From: Pseudidiomarina halophila
GTDB taxonomy: Bacteria; Pseudomonadota; Gammaproteobacteria; Enterobacterales; Alteromonadaceae
Reading direction: 5' to 3'
Assembly (NCBI RefSeq): GCF_003987215.1
Contig: NZ_PIPW01000003.1
Span: 62,001 to 126,000, forward strand
DNA length: 64,000 nucleotides
In this document: positions 8,161 through 15,666 of the stretch, piece by piece
How the letters are laid out: the number at the start of each line of letters is the position of its first letter
Position numbering within the stretch: the first letter of the stretch is position 1
Notes under the pieces: generated by a model
What the model was told of the DNA's origin: nothing
The model's database searches: none
The model's input: the letters and a program-made list of their open reading frames with translations, nothing else
Translations under genes and position numbers: made by a program

Positions 8161-9696
8161 CTACTTCAATCCAAGCCGCTGCGCGAGCTTATGCAGGTTA
8201 CTTGGGTCAACCTCCAGTATACGTGCCGCCTGCGTCCATTTATAGTCCGCTTGCGTTAAGGCGCGTTCAATTAACTGTGTCTGCAGTTGCTGCACTGCAT
8301 CGCGCAGGTTCATGCTGGTGGTGGTGAGCGCTTCACTGTCGACCTTCAGGCTGGCCGCCGGGGCGTTTGGTAAGTCGAGCAATTCCGGCGCAATGCTGAC
8401 AATATCGTTCCGCGCCGCACCCTGACTCAAGGCTTTGATAGCAGCGCGGCTAACGGTATGTTCGAGCTCCCGCACATTGCCCGGCCAATCGTACTGCACC
8501 AGCGCATGTTCAGCGGCCGAGTTTAAGCGCAAGGCCCTTAGTCCAAGGCGGGCACGATTCAGCTCAAGAAAATGGCCAACCAGTAAGGAGATATCTTCCC
8601 GTCGTTCCCGTAACGGTGGTATGGGTAACGGATAAACACTCAGGCGGTGATACAAGTCAGCACGGAAGTCACCGGTTTTAACCTGTTGCTTCAGATCTCG
8701 ATTGGTTGCGGCGACGATCCGCACGTCGACTTTGTGGCATTTATCACTGCCAAGGCGCTGTATCTCACCGTTTTGCAGGGTACGTAACAACTTCGCCTGA
8801 ATGGATGCCGGCAGTTCACCGACTTCGTCCAGAAACAGGGTGCCGCCGTCAGCACTATCAAACTTGCCGGCACGCTCGGTAGCCGCGCCCGAGAATGCGC
8901 CGCGCGTATGGCCAAAAAGTTCACTTTCCGCCAGAGACTCAGGAAGCGCGGCACAATTGACATAAACCAGAGGCTGTTTGCTGCGCGACGACCAACGGTG
9001 CAGTTGGCGTGCGAACAATTCTTTACCGACCCCGGTTTCGCCGAGTAACAATACCGGCAGGTCAGCACTGGCAACGACTTCTAGTTCCTGCAACACCTGC
9101 TGCAATGCGGCGCTATGCCCGATAATTTCCGATCCGGTGGTGGTCTGATGCTGCAACGGCGTCTCACCGTCGCGCCGATTGTTGCGTAGTGCTCGAATAT
9201 TTTGTTCAAGCTGGCCCATGCGGATGGCGGCCTCAACCAGTAAGCTGGCGCGCTGCAACTCGCGCATAGCGTAGGCATCGAAGGTGCCCGGTTGCAATGC
9301 ATCTAACGTGAGCGCACCCCAGCACTTACCTTCTACATATAAGGCAATCCCCATGCAGTCGTGCACCGCAAGACGTTCGTCCGGACAGTCCTCAATCAAA
9401 CCATCGTAGGGATCGGGAAGCTGGCTGTCGGGTTCAAAGCGCACCGTATCCCGGGCCGTTAGGATCGCTGCAAGCCGAGGGTGTTGCTCAGTGATAAAGC
9501 GCCGACCTAAGGCTTCACGCACCAACCCGATGCTGGCAATGGGTCGCAGCACCTGCTGTTCTTGCTGCAGCAGCACCACAGCGCCACAGTTGAAGTGACG
9601 GCGCAAAGTGGCGACGAGTTTTTGCAGACGAACAACCGCCGGTAATTCAGTGACGAGGTCAGCGACCAGCGTCTCAAGTAGAGATGTATCTTGCAT
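8161..9696 (-). CDS. norR: NorR, nitric oxide-responsive sigma-54 activator
   Basis: A 511-residue regulator with an N-terminal GAF domain that senses NO at a mononuclear iron, a central AAA+ domain and a C-terminal Fis-type helix-turn-helix. The GAF part keeps GRRF (64-67), HPRL (72-75) and [11 protein letters not shown] (90-100), which hold the Arg and Asp residues important in E. coli NorR. Walker A is GETGVGKE (219-226) and Walker B GTLFLDE. The sigma-54 contact loop reads GAFSGA (266-271) rather than GAFTGA, a conservative change. The ATG at 9696 aligns with the family; an upstream start at 9765 would add 23 residues unlike NorR. No strong ribosome site is visible. Divergent from the RIC gene. 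Confidence 0.92.
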   Translation of the reverse strand: MQDTSLLETLVADLVTELPAVVRLQKLVATLRRHFNCGAVVLLQQEQQVLRPIASIGLVREALGRRFITEQHPRLAAILTARDTVRFEPDSQLPDPYDGLIEDCPDERLAVHDCMGIALYVEGKCWGALTLDALQPGTFDAYAMRELQRASLLVEAAIRMGQLEQNIRALRNNRRDGETPLQHQTTTGSEIIGHSAALQQVLQELEVVASADLPVLLLGETGVGKELFARQLHRWSSRSKQPLVYVNCAALPESLAESELFGHTRGAFSGAATERAGKFDSADGGTLFLDEVGELPASIQAKLLRTLQNGEIQRLGSDKCHKVDVRIVAATNRDLKQQVKTGDFRADLYHRLSVYPLPIPPLRERREDISLLVGHFLELNRARLGLRALRLNSAAEHALVQYDWPGNVRELEHTVSRAAIKALSQGAARNDIVSIAPELLDLPNAPAASLKVDSEALTTTSMNLRDAVQQLQTQLIERALTQADYKWTQAARILEVDPSNLHKLAQRLGLK

Positions 9697-9697
9697 G

Positions 9698-9708
9698 GTT
9701 AAATCAAC
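9698..9708 (+). promoter_or_regulatory. candidate NorR binding site (distal)
   Basis: GT-TAAATCA-AC fits the NorR core GT-N7-AC and lies about 97 bp upstream of the sigma-54 -24 element. It also abuts the norR start codon, so binding could affect norR itself. The core is short and could occur by chance. Confidence 0.4.
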
Positions 9709-9741
9709 CCATTCAGGCGGGATGAACCCGTAAAAATATGG

Positions 9742-9752
9742 GTGTAATTTAC
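9742..9752 (+). promoter_or_regulatory. candidate NorR binding site (proximal)
   Basis: GT-GTAATTT-AC fits GT-N7-AC, 44 bp from the distal site and about 75 bp before the expected transcription start, within the usual range for a sigma-54 activator. Confidence 0.45.
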
Positions 9753-9794
9753 CATCGGCAAACAAATTTCTATATAAATCAAAGTGGGTAGATC

Positions 9795-9810
9795 TGGCAT
9801 TTAAATTGCA
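9795..9810 (+). promoter_or_regulatory. sigma-54 promoter (-24/-12) of the RIC-like gene
   Basis: TGGCAT-TTAAA-TTGCA has the invariant GG and GC separated by 10 bp and closely fits TGGCAC-N5-TTGCA. It lies 57 bp before the ATG at 9868. With norR divergent and GT-N7-AC sites upstream, this is a strong NorR-dependent promoter prediction. Confidence 0.8.
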
Positions 9811-9867
9811 CCGATCAAGAAGGTAACGAGAGAGAAATCAATTCATTTTTGCTTTGAGGATGTCGAT

Positions 9868-10386
9868 ATGCACCAACAACTGACCGACCAATGGCGCGAT
9901 GCGCCAACCCAGGACCTAATCCAATTTGTGTTAACCAACTTTCATGAAAAGCACCGTCAGCAATTTCCTGAGCTCATCCAACTGGCGCGAAAAATTGAAA
10001 GTGTGCACAACGACCATCAGGAGTGCCCGGTAGGCCTGGCTGATTTACTTACCGAAATGAGCAATGAACTCGAAAGCCACATGATGAAAGAAGAGCAGAT
10101 CCTGTTTCCCATGCTTGCCGGAGGCATTTATCCAAGCGGGCCTATCGCAGTTATGGAAGAAGAGCACGGTGAACATGACGTCATGCTTGCCAAGTTGGCG
10201 CAGCTGACGCGTGACGGCAAGGCTCCGCACGGTGCCTGTGGTAGTTGGATCATGCTGTACGAGGGAACACAGGAATTGATCCACGATCTGCAACAGCATA
10301 TCGCGTTAGAAAACGAAGTTTTATTTCGCGAGCCACAAGCAGTACCGCAGCACGGTAAAGATTTCTGCTGCGGTTCCTGTCAGTAG
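9868..10386 (+). CDS. hemerythrin-like di-iron protein of the RIC/YtfE/NorA type
   Basis: A 172-residue protein aligning with the hemerythrin domain of YtfE/ScdA, which repairs iron-sulfur clusters damaged by NO. All di-iron ligands are visible: His26, His47, His71 with Glu75 (SHMMKEEQILF), His100, His144 and Glu148 (QHIALENEVLF). The usual N-terminal ScdA_N domain of about 55 residues, with its CCGG motif, is absent. Instead the C-terminus ends in a cysteine cluster, Cys167-Cys168 and Cys171 (FCCGSCQ). A start further upstream is not possible without removing the promoter. Sigma-54/NorR control is predicted. NorA of Ralstonia, an NO-binding hemerythrin-like protein, is a possible analogue, so cluster repair is not proven. 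Confidence 0.88.
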   Translation: MHQQLTDQWRDAPTQDLIQFVLTNFHEKHRQQFPELIQLARKIESVHNDHQECPVGLADLLTEMSNELESHMMKEEQILFPMLAGGIYPSGPIAVMEEEHGEHDVMLAKLAQLTRDGKAPHGACGSWIMLYEGTQELIHDLQQHIALENEVLFREPQAVPQHGKDFCCGSCQ

Positions 10387-10393
10387 CGTTAGA

Positions 10394-11089
10394 TTAACCG
10401 GCCAGGGCGCGTAAGCGCTCTGGTGCAGTTATTGCTATGAGTTTATTTTGTACCGCAACCACGCCGTCATTCTGCAGTTGCGTCAAAATACGGCTGATGG
10501 TTTCCACTGACAAACCTAAGTAATTACCAATATCAGCACGGGTCATGCTCAAGCGAAATTCGCGGCTTGAAAGGCCACGTTGCTGGAAGCGAGATGACAA
10601 TGTTACGAGAAAATTCGCCAGGCGCTGCTGCGCAGTATGATGGTTCAGAGTACCGAGCAACGTCTTGCTGGCAAAGAGTTCGCCGCTCATTACCCGAAGT
10701 AGCTGTTTGCGCAGCCCCGGCAATTCCGCCGACAATTGATCCAGTGATTGAATCGGAATCTCACACAGCATGGTGGTTTCCAGAGCTTGAGTGTAGCTCC
10801 GATGTTGGCCATCGATAAGACCATCGAAGCCAATTAAGTCTCCGGGTAAATGGAAGTCGATAATTTGCTCGCCGCCCTGGCTATCTAGTGTGTACGACTT
10901 CAACGAACCGGAGCGCACGGCATACAGATAGTTCAGCGGTTCGCCGCTATTGATCAGCAGGTCGCGTTTCTGTAGCGGGCGATGACGCTGAATAACGGTA
11001 TCCAGCTTTTCCGTTTGCTCGGGACTTAGCTGGTAGGGCAGACATAAGGTCGCCATACTGCAATTTTGACAATGAATGTGTGAGGTCAT
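10394..11089 (-). CDS. fnr: FNR, oxygen-sensing 4Fe-4S transcription regulator
   Basis: A Crp/Fnr family protein of 231 residues. The four cysteines for the oxygen-labile cluster are Cys7, Cys10, Cys16 (HCQNCSMATLC) and Cys109 (TTMLCEIP). The recognition helix has Glu196, Ser199 and Arg200 (VETISR), the FNR specificity set for TTGAT half-sites, so this is FNR rather than a heme-binding Dnr. The ATG at 11089 is chosen; GTG codons at 11101 and 11098 are alternatives with no clear ribosome site. An FNR box lies 19 bp upstream. It would control the ubiUV, narK and related genes around it. Convergent to the RIC gene. Confidence 0.93.
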   Translation of the reverse strand: MTSHIHCQNCSMATLCLPYQLSPEQTEKLDTVIQRHRPLQKRDLLINSGEPLNYLYAVRSGSLKSYTLDSQGGEQIIDFHLPGDLIGFDGLIDGQHRSYTQALETTMLCEIPIQSLDQLSAELPGLRKQLLRVMSGELFASKTLLGTLNHHTAQQRLANFLVTLSSRFQQRGLSSREFRLSMTRADIGNYLGLSVETISRILTQLQNDGVVAVQNKLIAITAPERLRALAG

Positions 11090-11107
11090 TGTTTTCACCA
11101 CTGATGC

Positions 11108-11121
11108 TTGATTTGCGTCAA
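11108..11121 (-). promoter_or_regulatory. FNR box at the fnr promoter (autoregulation)
   Basis: TTGAT-TTGC-GTCAA matches the palindromic FNR consensus at 9 of 10 bases. A -10-like TATACT (minus strand, 11140-11145) with TTCACT 16 bp upstream would place the start near 11133. The box would then lie about 18 bp downstream of it, a repressing position. Confidence 0.7.
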
Positions 11122-11231
11122 TAACGCTTGGTGTTTTGCAGTATACGTCAGATGCTAAAAAAGTGAACGCATCATGAAGGAGTAGTGCTGAGTTTACTAT
11201 TTAGGGGTAGATGAAGCTGATTAAAGAAACT

Positions 11232-11262
11232 GGGGCGCAGAGTAAAAAAACTCTGACACCCC
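11232..11262 (-). terminator. intrinsic terminator of the lipoprotein gene
   Basis: On the minus strand a stem with GGGG/CCCC and CAGAGT/ACTCTG arms, loop TTTTTT, followed by AGTTTCTTT. It begins 10 bp after the stop of the lipoprotein gene and separates it from fnr. Confidence 0.6.
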
Positions 11263-11272
11263 GATAGCAGAT

Positions 11273-11800
11273 TTACTCGTCGGTTTTTTTCGGCTGTAAG
11301 TTGCTTACAACTTCTGAAGCATCGTAACTGTATCTGGCGTCAGGCTGCTCACCATGACCCATTTTAATGTCGAGGGTAACGGCGATATCACTATCGCTGC
11401 GACCGCCAACGTGGATCCCGGCAGTATAAGCACTACGTGGGTAATAGCGAGTTTCGCAACGGATGGCGTTACAGTAGGTAATCATATCGCCCGAGGTTGG
11501 GTAGGCAAAATCTGCATCACGGACAGTTTCTTTGTCTACTTCGGTTTCCCGGTGAGTGATGGTGAACCAGTCGTAGTCGTTCGCTAAGGTCACCTCTGCT
11601 GCGCGCAGCAAGGCGTAGTTATTGGCTGCGCCTTTATCCGTGCCGCGTGCTTTGAACTGCACTTGATATTGGGTATCAGTGATTTGCGTTTCAGTGTAGC
11701 CGTAACCACCATCTTCAGCAGCACGATAATCCGGTTTGCTCGAGCATGCAGCAAGCACCAGCGTAAAACTAACCATCATTAGTCGCATGTAGTTCATCAT
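11273..11800 (-). CDS. small lipoprotein, CC0125/CC1285-like
   Basis: A 175-residue exported lipoprotein: the N-terminus has a hydrophobic stretch ending in the lipobox LAAC, with Cys near residue 19. The mature part contains the QVQFKARGTDKG and ALLRAAEVTLANDYDWF segments, typical of a small family seen next to CC0125/CC1285 proteins, and an acidic, lysine-ending tail. The residue after the Cys is Ser, which favours outer-membrane sorting. AAAGGAGG sits 5 nt before the ATG at 11800. It has its own terminator and is probably monocistronic. Function unknown. Confidence 0.75.
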   Translation of the reverse strand: MMNYMRLMMVSFTLVLAACSSKPDYRAAEDGGYGYTETQITDTQYQVQFKARGTDKGAANNYALLRAAEVTLANDYDWFTITHRETEVDKETVRDADFAYPTSGDMITYCNAIRCETRYYPRSAYTAGIHVGGRSDSDIAVTLDIKMGHGEQPDARYSYDASEVVSNLQPKKTDE

Positions 11801-11941
11801 TTTCTCCTCCTTTAGAAGACACTTAGTAAGTGTAGTCGAGCTCTCAGTTTTTGCTTTCCGGCAAAGTGATAAGTTTCGGTAAACTAAGATTACTTTTGGC
11901 CGGCCCTTGCTTCGCTAAGCGGTAGTTCGATACAATGCGGG
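11801..11941. other. intergenic region before the riboswitch
   Basis: Part of the gap of about 340 bp between the lipoprotein gene (minus) and the UPF0016 gene (plus). It should hold the two divergent promoters. I see no strong -35/-10 pair and no gene here. Confidence 0.4.
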
Positions 11942-12070
11942 CCGTCTTAGGGGAGTAGTCGACTTTGCTGTCATCACAACGATGGTAAAGAGAATGCGTC
12001 AACATAATTGAACCCGCATTGGTTCATGGTGTATTCGTTCCGGGCCACCGGAACTGGCAAGACCTAAGGT
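11942..12070 (+). ncRNA. yybP-ykoY manganese riboswitch aptamer
   Basis: The conserved GGGGAGTAG loop sequence follows CTTAG (11946-11950), and the 3' segment ACTGGCAAGACCTAAG (ending at 12068) closes the P1 helix with CTAAG at 12064-12068. The GGGGAGTAG and the GCnAGACC segments are the two Mn2+-binding loops of the yybP-ykoY class, and the spacing of about 100 nt fits. The downstream gene is a UPF0016 manganese exporter, a classic target. Gene expression is expected to rise with manganese. Confidence 0.9.
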
Positions 12071-12112
12071 AAAGAGCAACCGCTAAATGGCGGGGGTTGC
12101 TGTTTGCCTTAG
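12064..12112 (+). promoter_or_regulatory. expression platform hairpins of the Mn riboswitch
   Basis: The 3' P1 strand CTAAGGTAAA (12064-12073) can instead pair with TTTGCCTTAG (12103-12112), with one G-U pair. That pairing encloses a second stem, GCAACC with GGGTTGC (12076-12100). It is mutually exclusive with the aptamer P1. No long T run follows, so control may be at translation or by Rho rather than an intrinsic terminator; this is inference. Confidence 0.6.
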
Positions 12113-12137
12113 TGAAATCGACCCGCCGGAGTTCACC

Positions 12138-12698
12138 ATGGAAGCTTTTGTTACCTCTACCTTAACTGTCGCTCTGGCAGAGATTGGTGATAAGACTCAG
12201 TTACTGAGTTTATTGCTGGTGGCGCGCTACCGGCAAAAGTGGCCGATCATCATCGGTATTCTTGCCGCAACCCTTATCAATCACTTTATTTCCGCATGGT
12301 TCGGGCAGTGGTCTGCGTCCTGGATCCCTGCCGATTACGCAGGCATAGTTATTGGTGTTAGTTTCATTGCCATTGGTTTATGGGTTCTGGTGCCTGATAA
12401 GCTCGATGATGAAGATACCCGCTGCTCTTGTTATGGTGCTTTGTGCGCAACCTTTGTACTCTTTTTCCTCGCTGAAATAGGCGATAAAACTCAGGTTGCG
12501 ACCATGGTTCTGGGTGCTCAGTACGCAAGCATCGTTTGGGTGACCCTCGGCACCACTTTAGGAATGCTTCTTGCCAACGTGCCGGTAGTGCTGCTGGGTG
12601 AGAAGCTAATGCGGCGGGTGCCGTTAAATCTGGTTCGTTACATCGCCGCCGCAGCTTTTATGATGCTGGGACTGGCAACGCTGTGGTGGAGCCTATGA
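12138..12698 (+). CDS. UPF0016/TMEM165-type manganese exporter (MneA-like)
   Basis: An inner-membrane protein of 186 residues with six hydrophobic segments and two copies of the family signature ExGDKTQ: AEIGDKTQLLS in the first half and AEIGDKTQVAT in the second. Bacterial members (MneA) export Mn2+; eukaryotic TMEM165/Gdt1 moves Ca2+ and Mn2+. The Mn riboswitch upstream supports manganese export. The ATG at 12138 has a GGAG about 9 nt upstream and gives the family N-terminus. An ATG at 12087 lies inside the regulatory hairpin and is rejected. The stop overlaps the next ATG, so the acetyltransferase gene follows in the same transcript. Confidence 0.9.
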   Translation: MEAFVTSTLTVALAEIGDKTQLLSLLLVARYRQKWPIIIGILAATLINHFISAWFGQWSASWIPADYAGIVIGVSFIAIGLWVLVPDKLDDEDTRCSCYGALCATFVLFFLAEIGDKTQVATMVLGAQYASIVWVTLGTTLGMLLANVPVVLLGEKLMRRVPLNLVRYIAAAAFMMLGLATLWWSL

Positions 12699-13222
12699 CA
12701 GAAGTTTTTGCAACAGAACGCTTAGTGCTGCGTGAGTTAGAAGATGCAGACGCAAACTTTATTCATCAACTCTACACCGGCAGTGACTTTCGTCGGGCGA
12801 TTGGTGATCGCGGTATTAGCAGTCTGGCTGACGCCGCGGATTACCTGAAAAAGGTGCTGCAAAACAGTTACCGTGAGCATGGCTTTGGCTTGTGGCTAAT
12901 GGAATTTGAGGGACAGGGGGTCGGTGTCTGTGGCTTGGTCAAGCGTGACTATTTACCTGTGCCCGACTTAGGGTTTGCGTTAGTACCGGAAGCTTATGGT
13001 CAGGGGTTTGCGCGCGAAGCAGCTGCTGCGTGTTTAAGTTACGCCCGGGCTGAGTTAGGTTTACCAGAGCTGCTGGCGATTGCCAGTATGGACAATGAGG
13101 CGAGCCATAAGCTGTTGCAGGCTGTAGGTTTCAAGCCGAATGGAATGATCATTGAACCGCGTAGCAAAGAGTCCCTTTGCTGTTTTCGCTGGACTGCTCG
13201 CTGGACTGAAGAGGGGGCTTAA
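12695..13222 (+). CDS. GNAT N-acetyltransferase, RimJ/RimL-like
   Basis: A 175-residue acetyltransferase with the typical opening ATERLVLRELEDADA and the acetyl-CoA loop, here PEAYGQGFAREA, followed by the late motif N-EASHKLLQAVGF. Such proteins acetylate ribosomal protein N-termini, antibiotics or small amines; the substrate here is unknown. The ATG at 12695 overlaps the upstream TGA by 4 nt, better than a start at 12683 inside the exporter gene. The stop overlaps the yjjG ATG by 1 nt, so three genes form one operon downstream of the riboswitch. Confidence 0.8.
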   Translation: MTEVFATERLVLRELEDADANFIHQLYTGSDFRRAIGDRGISSLADAADYLKKVLQNSYREHGFGLWLMEFEGQGVGVCGLVKRDYLPVPDLGFALVPEAYGQGFAREAAAACLSYARAELGLPELLAIASMDNEASHKLLQAVGFKPNGMIIEPRSKESLCCFRWTARWTEEGA

Positions 13223-13917
13223 TGCCAACTAAATTGCATGGTTACGATTGGTTATTGTTTGACGCCGATGAGACATTATTTTCGTTCAATGCGTTAGCTG
13301 GCTTGCAGGAATTGTTTCGTGGCTATGGGGTTAGCTTTACTGATGCGGACTACAGCGACTATCAGGCTTTGAATAAACCGCTATGGCAAAAGTATCAGGC
13401 GGGAGAAATAGACGCCAGGACGTTACAACGCCGGCGTTTTGCCAGTTGGGCTGGCAAATTGCAGGTCAGCGCCGATGAACTGAACTCCGCGTTCTTAAGC
13501 GCTATGGCGGGCATTTGTCAGCCGCTGGAGGGCGCCCGGGAGCTGCTTGAACGCGCCCGCGAATCGACAAAAATTGGTATTATCACCAATGGCTTTACCG
13601 AACTTCAGGAAGCCCGGCTGGCACAAACCGGACTGGGTGAATTAGTTGACCTGGTGGTGATTTCCGAGCAATTCGGCGTAGCCAAACCTGACCCGGCGAT
13701 CTTCACTCATGCACTCGAGCTGATGCAACAAAAAGACCGCGCTCGTGTGCTTATGACTGGCGACAACCCGCATTCAGATGTACTTGGTGCGCAGCTTAGC
13801 GGACTGCATTCCTGTTGGCTCAACGTCGAAGACGCAGCCTGTCCGTTACCGACGCCACCACATTACACGGTACGTTCGTTACCTGAGCTGGATCGCTTGT
13901 TAGCTGAGTCCATGTAA
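13222..13917 (+). CDS. yjjG: YjjG-type HAD pyrimidine 5'-nucleotidase
   Basis: A 231-residue HAD hydrolase close to E. coli YjjG, which dephosphorylates pyrimidine nucleotides including non-canonical ones. Motif I is DADETLF, with nucleophile Asp15 and the general acid Asp17. Motif II is ITNGF, and the conserved Lys and motif IV are in VAKPDP and GDNPHSD. The first residues (MPTKLHGYDW) are slightly longer than in E. coli. It is likely cotranscribed with the manganese exporter; HAD enzymes use Mg2+ or Mn2+, but a link to manganese is only speculation. The 3' end overlaps the convergent amidotransferase gene by 18 nt. Confidence 0.88.
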   Translation: MPTKLHGYDWLLFDADETLFSFNALAGLQELFRGYGVSFTDADYSDYQALNKPLWQKYQAGEIDARTLQRRRFASWAGKLQVSADELNSAFLSAMAGICQPLEGARELLERARESTKIGIITNGFTELQEARLAQTGLGELVDLVVISEQFGVAKPDPAIFTHALELMQQKDRARVLMTGDNPHSDVLGAQLSGLHSCWLNVEDAACPLPTPPHYTVRSLPELDRLLAESM

Positions 13918-14586
13918 TTTTTTAGCTTCTTTAACCAGCCAGCGGAATAATCGCAACTCACTGGGGATATAGAATAAATACTCAGGATGCCACTGCACAC
14001 CCACTATCGGGTGATGCCCGGAACTTTCAATCGCTTGCGGTATTTCATCAAGATCATGGGCAACAATGCGTAAATTTTCGCCGACATCATGCACCGCCTG
14101 ATGGTGCAGACTATTTACCCGCAGCTTGCGTTTTTTTACAATCTTCGCAAGGTCGCTATCACCACGCACGAAAACTTGTTTCGTGGGCAGTAGTCCAGCT
14201 CGATTGTAGGTCTTCTTGCGCAACTGCCGGATATCATCGTAGAGGTTCCCCTCATGCACGACGTTGATTAGCTGTGCACCGCGGCAAATACCGAGCATTG
14301 GAATATCATCGCGTAAGGCCTTGTTGATCCAGCGAATTTCCAGTTCGTCACGATCCGGGTCGTGTTTGACCTTTCCACTTAAAGTGCCGCCATAGTGTTC
14401 AGGCGAAATGTCGCTGCCACCGCCAATGACGATGCCATGTAGTGGCAGGCCAGAAGGACGGTGCCACACACTAATGCGTTCAACTTCAGCGCCACATAAC
14501 CAAAGTGCGATGCGGGTGGTCCACCATGATGGAGACCATTTTTTTCCGGCGCCGGTTACGCCGATCCGAGGTTTTCTTTTAGCCAT
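13900..14586 (-). CDS. class I glutamine amidotransferase / peptidase C26 (PuuD-like)
   Basis: A 228-residue class I glutamine amidotransferase-like hydrolase. The catalytic triad is visible: Cys in LGICRGAQLINV, and His and Glu in GVQWHPEYL. The oxyanion region GIVIGGGSDISPEHYGG is typical of gamma-glutamyl hydrolases such as PuuD, which cleave gamma-glutamyl amides. The gene overlaps the upstream amidoligase by 31 nt, so the two are surely coexpressed. In published comparative genomics (Iyer, Aravind and colleagues), ATP-dependent amidoligases of this kind pair with such hydrolases, suggesting one makes and the other trims gamma-glutamyl or peptide amides. The substrate is unknown. Confidence 0.85.
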   Translation of the reverse strand: MAKRKPRIGVTGAGKKWSPSWWTTRIALWLCGAEVERISVWHRPSGLPLHGIVIGGGSDISPEHYGGTLSGKVKHDPDRDELEIRWINKALRDDIPMLGICRGAQLINVVHEGNLYDDIRQLRKKTYNRAGLLPTKQVFVRGDSDLAKIVKKRKLRVNSLHHQAVHDVGENLRIVAHDLDEIPQAIESSGHHPIVGVQWHPEYLFYIPSELRLFRWLVKEAKKLHGLS

Positions 14587-15533
14587 TCGTCTACGTGCTC
14601 AATCCATGGTTGTCGGGCAACACCGAGCATGGGTCTATCGGCGTCAAGGAAATCAGCTGCCAGCTCTGCAAGAGCTTTCGGCCGATTAGCTAAGCGTTCA
14701 ACATTGCACCAGAGGTTCCACTCCCTGGCAAGGGTCCAGCTGGCCTCATTAATGCGACAGTTGGGTAACCGGTAATGCAAAGTCGGTCGCGCTTTGATTT
14801 TGTCGTCGGTTAGCTCTGCTTTGACCCGCTCACTGTCAAGGTGGCTAAAAAGTGGCAACATATCGAGTGCCCGGTTGCGCGTCGGGTTAGCTTTAAGGTA
14901 GTCATCAATAAGTTCGTTGATGGACACCGAATCGTACTTAAGCAAATTGCGCACATAAGCTTCCGGATAGAGGTCCACATAAGGGCTTAGCTTACGAGTA
15001 GGATTTACGTGATGCTGATCAACCAGCCACCACTGCAACAACGCATAAGCTTGCATATAGCGACAAATGGTTTCGCTATCGGTGTCAGGAAGTTCAGGGT
15101 TGATATGGGTGCCATAAGCCGCGATCATCGACTCGTCCGTGCCTTTAGCTCCTGCATCGCGTAACTCGTCAACCATACCCGTGAGAGCATCGAGCTCATC
15201 ACAAGCAATCGGAGGGCAAACAACTTCCACCGGCACGACCAGTCCCGCCGCCTGACTTAATGACTCGAGCAAAGAATCCGTGTTGGCATGCTCGCCTTTT
15301 TCCGCGGCGAGTTTTTGTAGGAAGTTCCAGTCGATTTCGACTCTGAACTCGCCCAGAGGCCCTTCGACGCGCCATTGTGCGGAGCTCTTTGCGTAAGGCG
15401 AACCACCCAGCGCGCGAGCAACGGCTTCGGCACTGGTAGCTACATCGATTCCGGAAAATTCCAGCTCGAAGCCCACCCGGCGGATATCACCCTCTGCGGT
15501 TTTCAGCTTTTGTGGCTGTACAAACTTAACCAT
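14556..15533 (-). CDS. putative amidoligase (glutamine synthetase-like COOH-NH2 ligase)
   Basis: A 325-residue protein of the amidoligase_2 type (PF12224), a distant relative of glutamine synthetase. Visible family features are the N-terminal strand VGFELEFSG, with the Glu-x-Glu metal and ATP ligands, the second conserved strand EFRVEIDWN, and the GTHINPEL motif. A Pro/Arg-rich NCRINEASWTLAREWNLW follows near the C-terminus. These enzymes are predicted to join a carboxylate to an amine with ATP. It overlaps the amidotransferase start by 31 nt and stands first in a two-gene operon. No clear ribosome site except a weak one before the ATG. Function is by family only. Confidence 0.82.
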   Translation of the reverse strand: MVKFVQPQKLKTAEGDIRRVGFELEFSGIDVATSAEAVARALGGSPYAKSSAQWRVEGPLGEFRVEIDWNFLQKLAAEKGEHANTDSLLESLSQAAGLVVPVEVVCPPIACDELDALTGMVDELRDAGAKGTDESMIAAYGTHINPELPDTDSETICRYMQAYALLQWWLVDQHHVNPTRKLSPYVDLYPEAYVRNLLKYDSVSINELIDDYLKANPTRNRALDMLPLFSHLDSERVKAELTDDKIKARPTLHYRLPNCRINEASWTLAREWNLWCNVERLANRPKALAELAADFLDADRPMLGVARQPWIEHVDEWLKENLGSA

Positions 15534-15666
15534 GATGCGTTTTCCTGCCTGCTAGCTACGGTGTAAGTATAATCGAGAGTAGCAAGCTGAAAAATTATTA
15601 CAACTTTCCCGGAAAATAGTTAAGGTAGTTGTTGGCAACTGATAATTATAAAAAAAGGAGTTTAGG

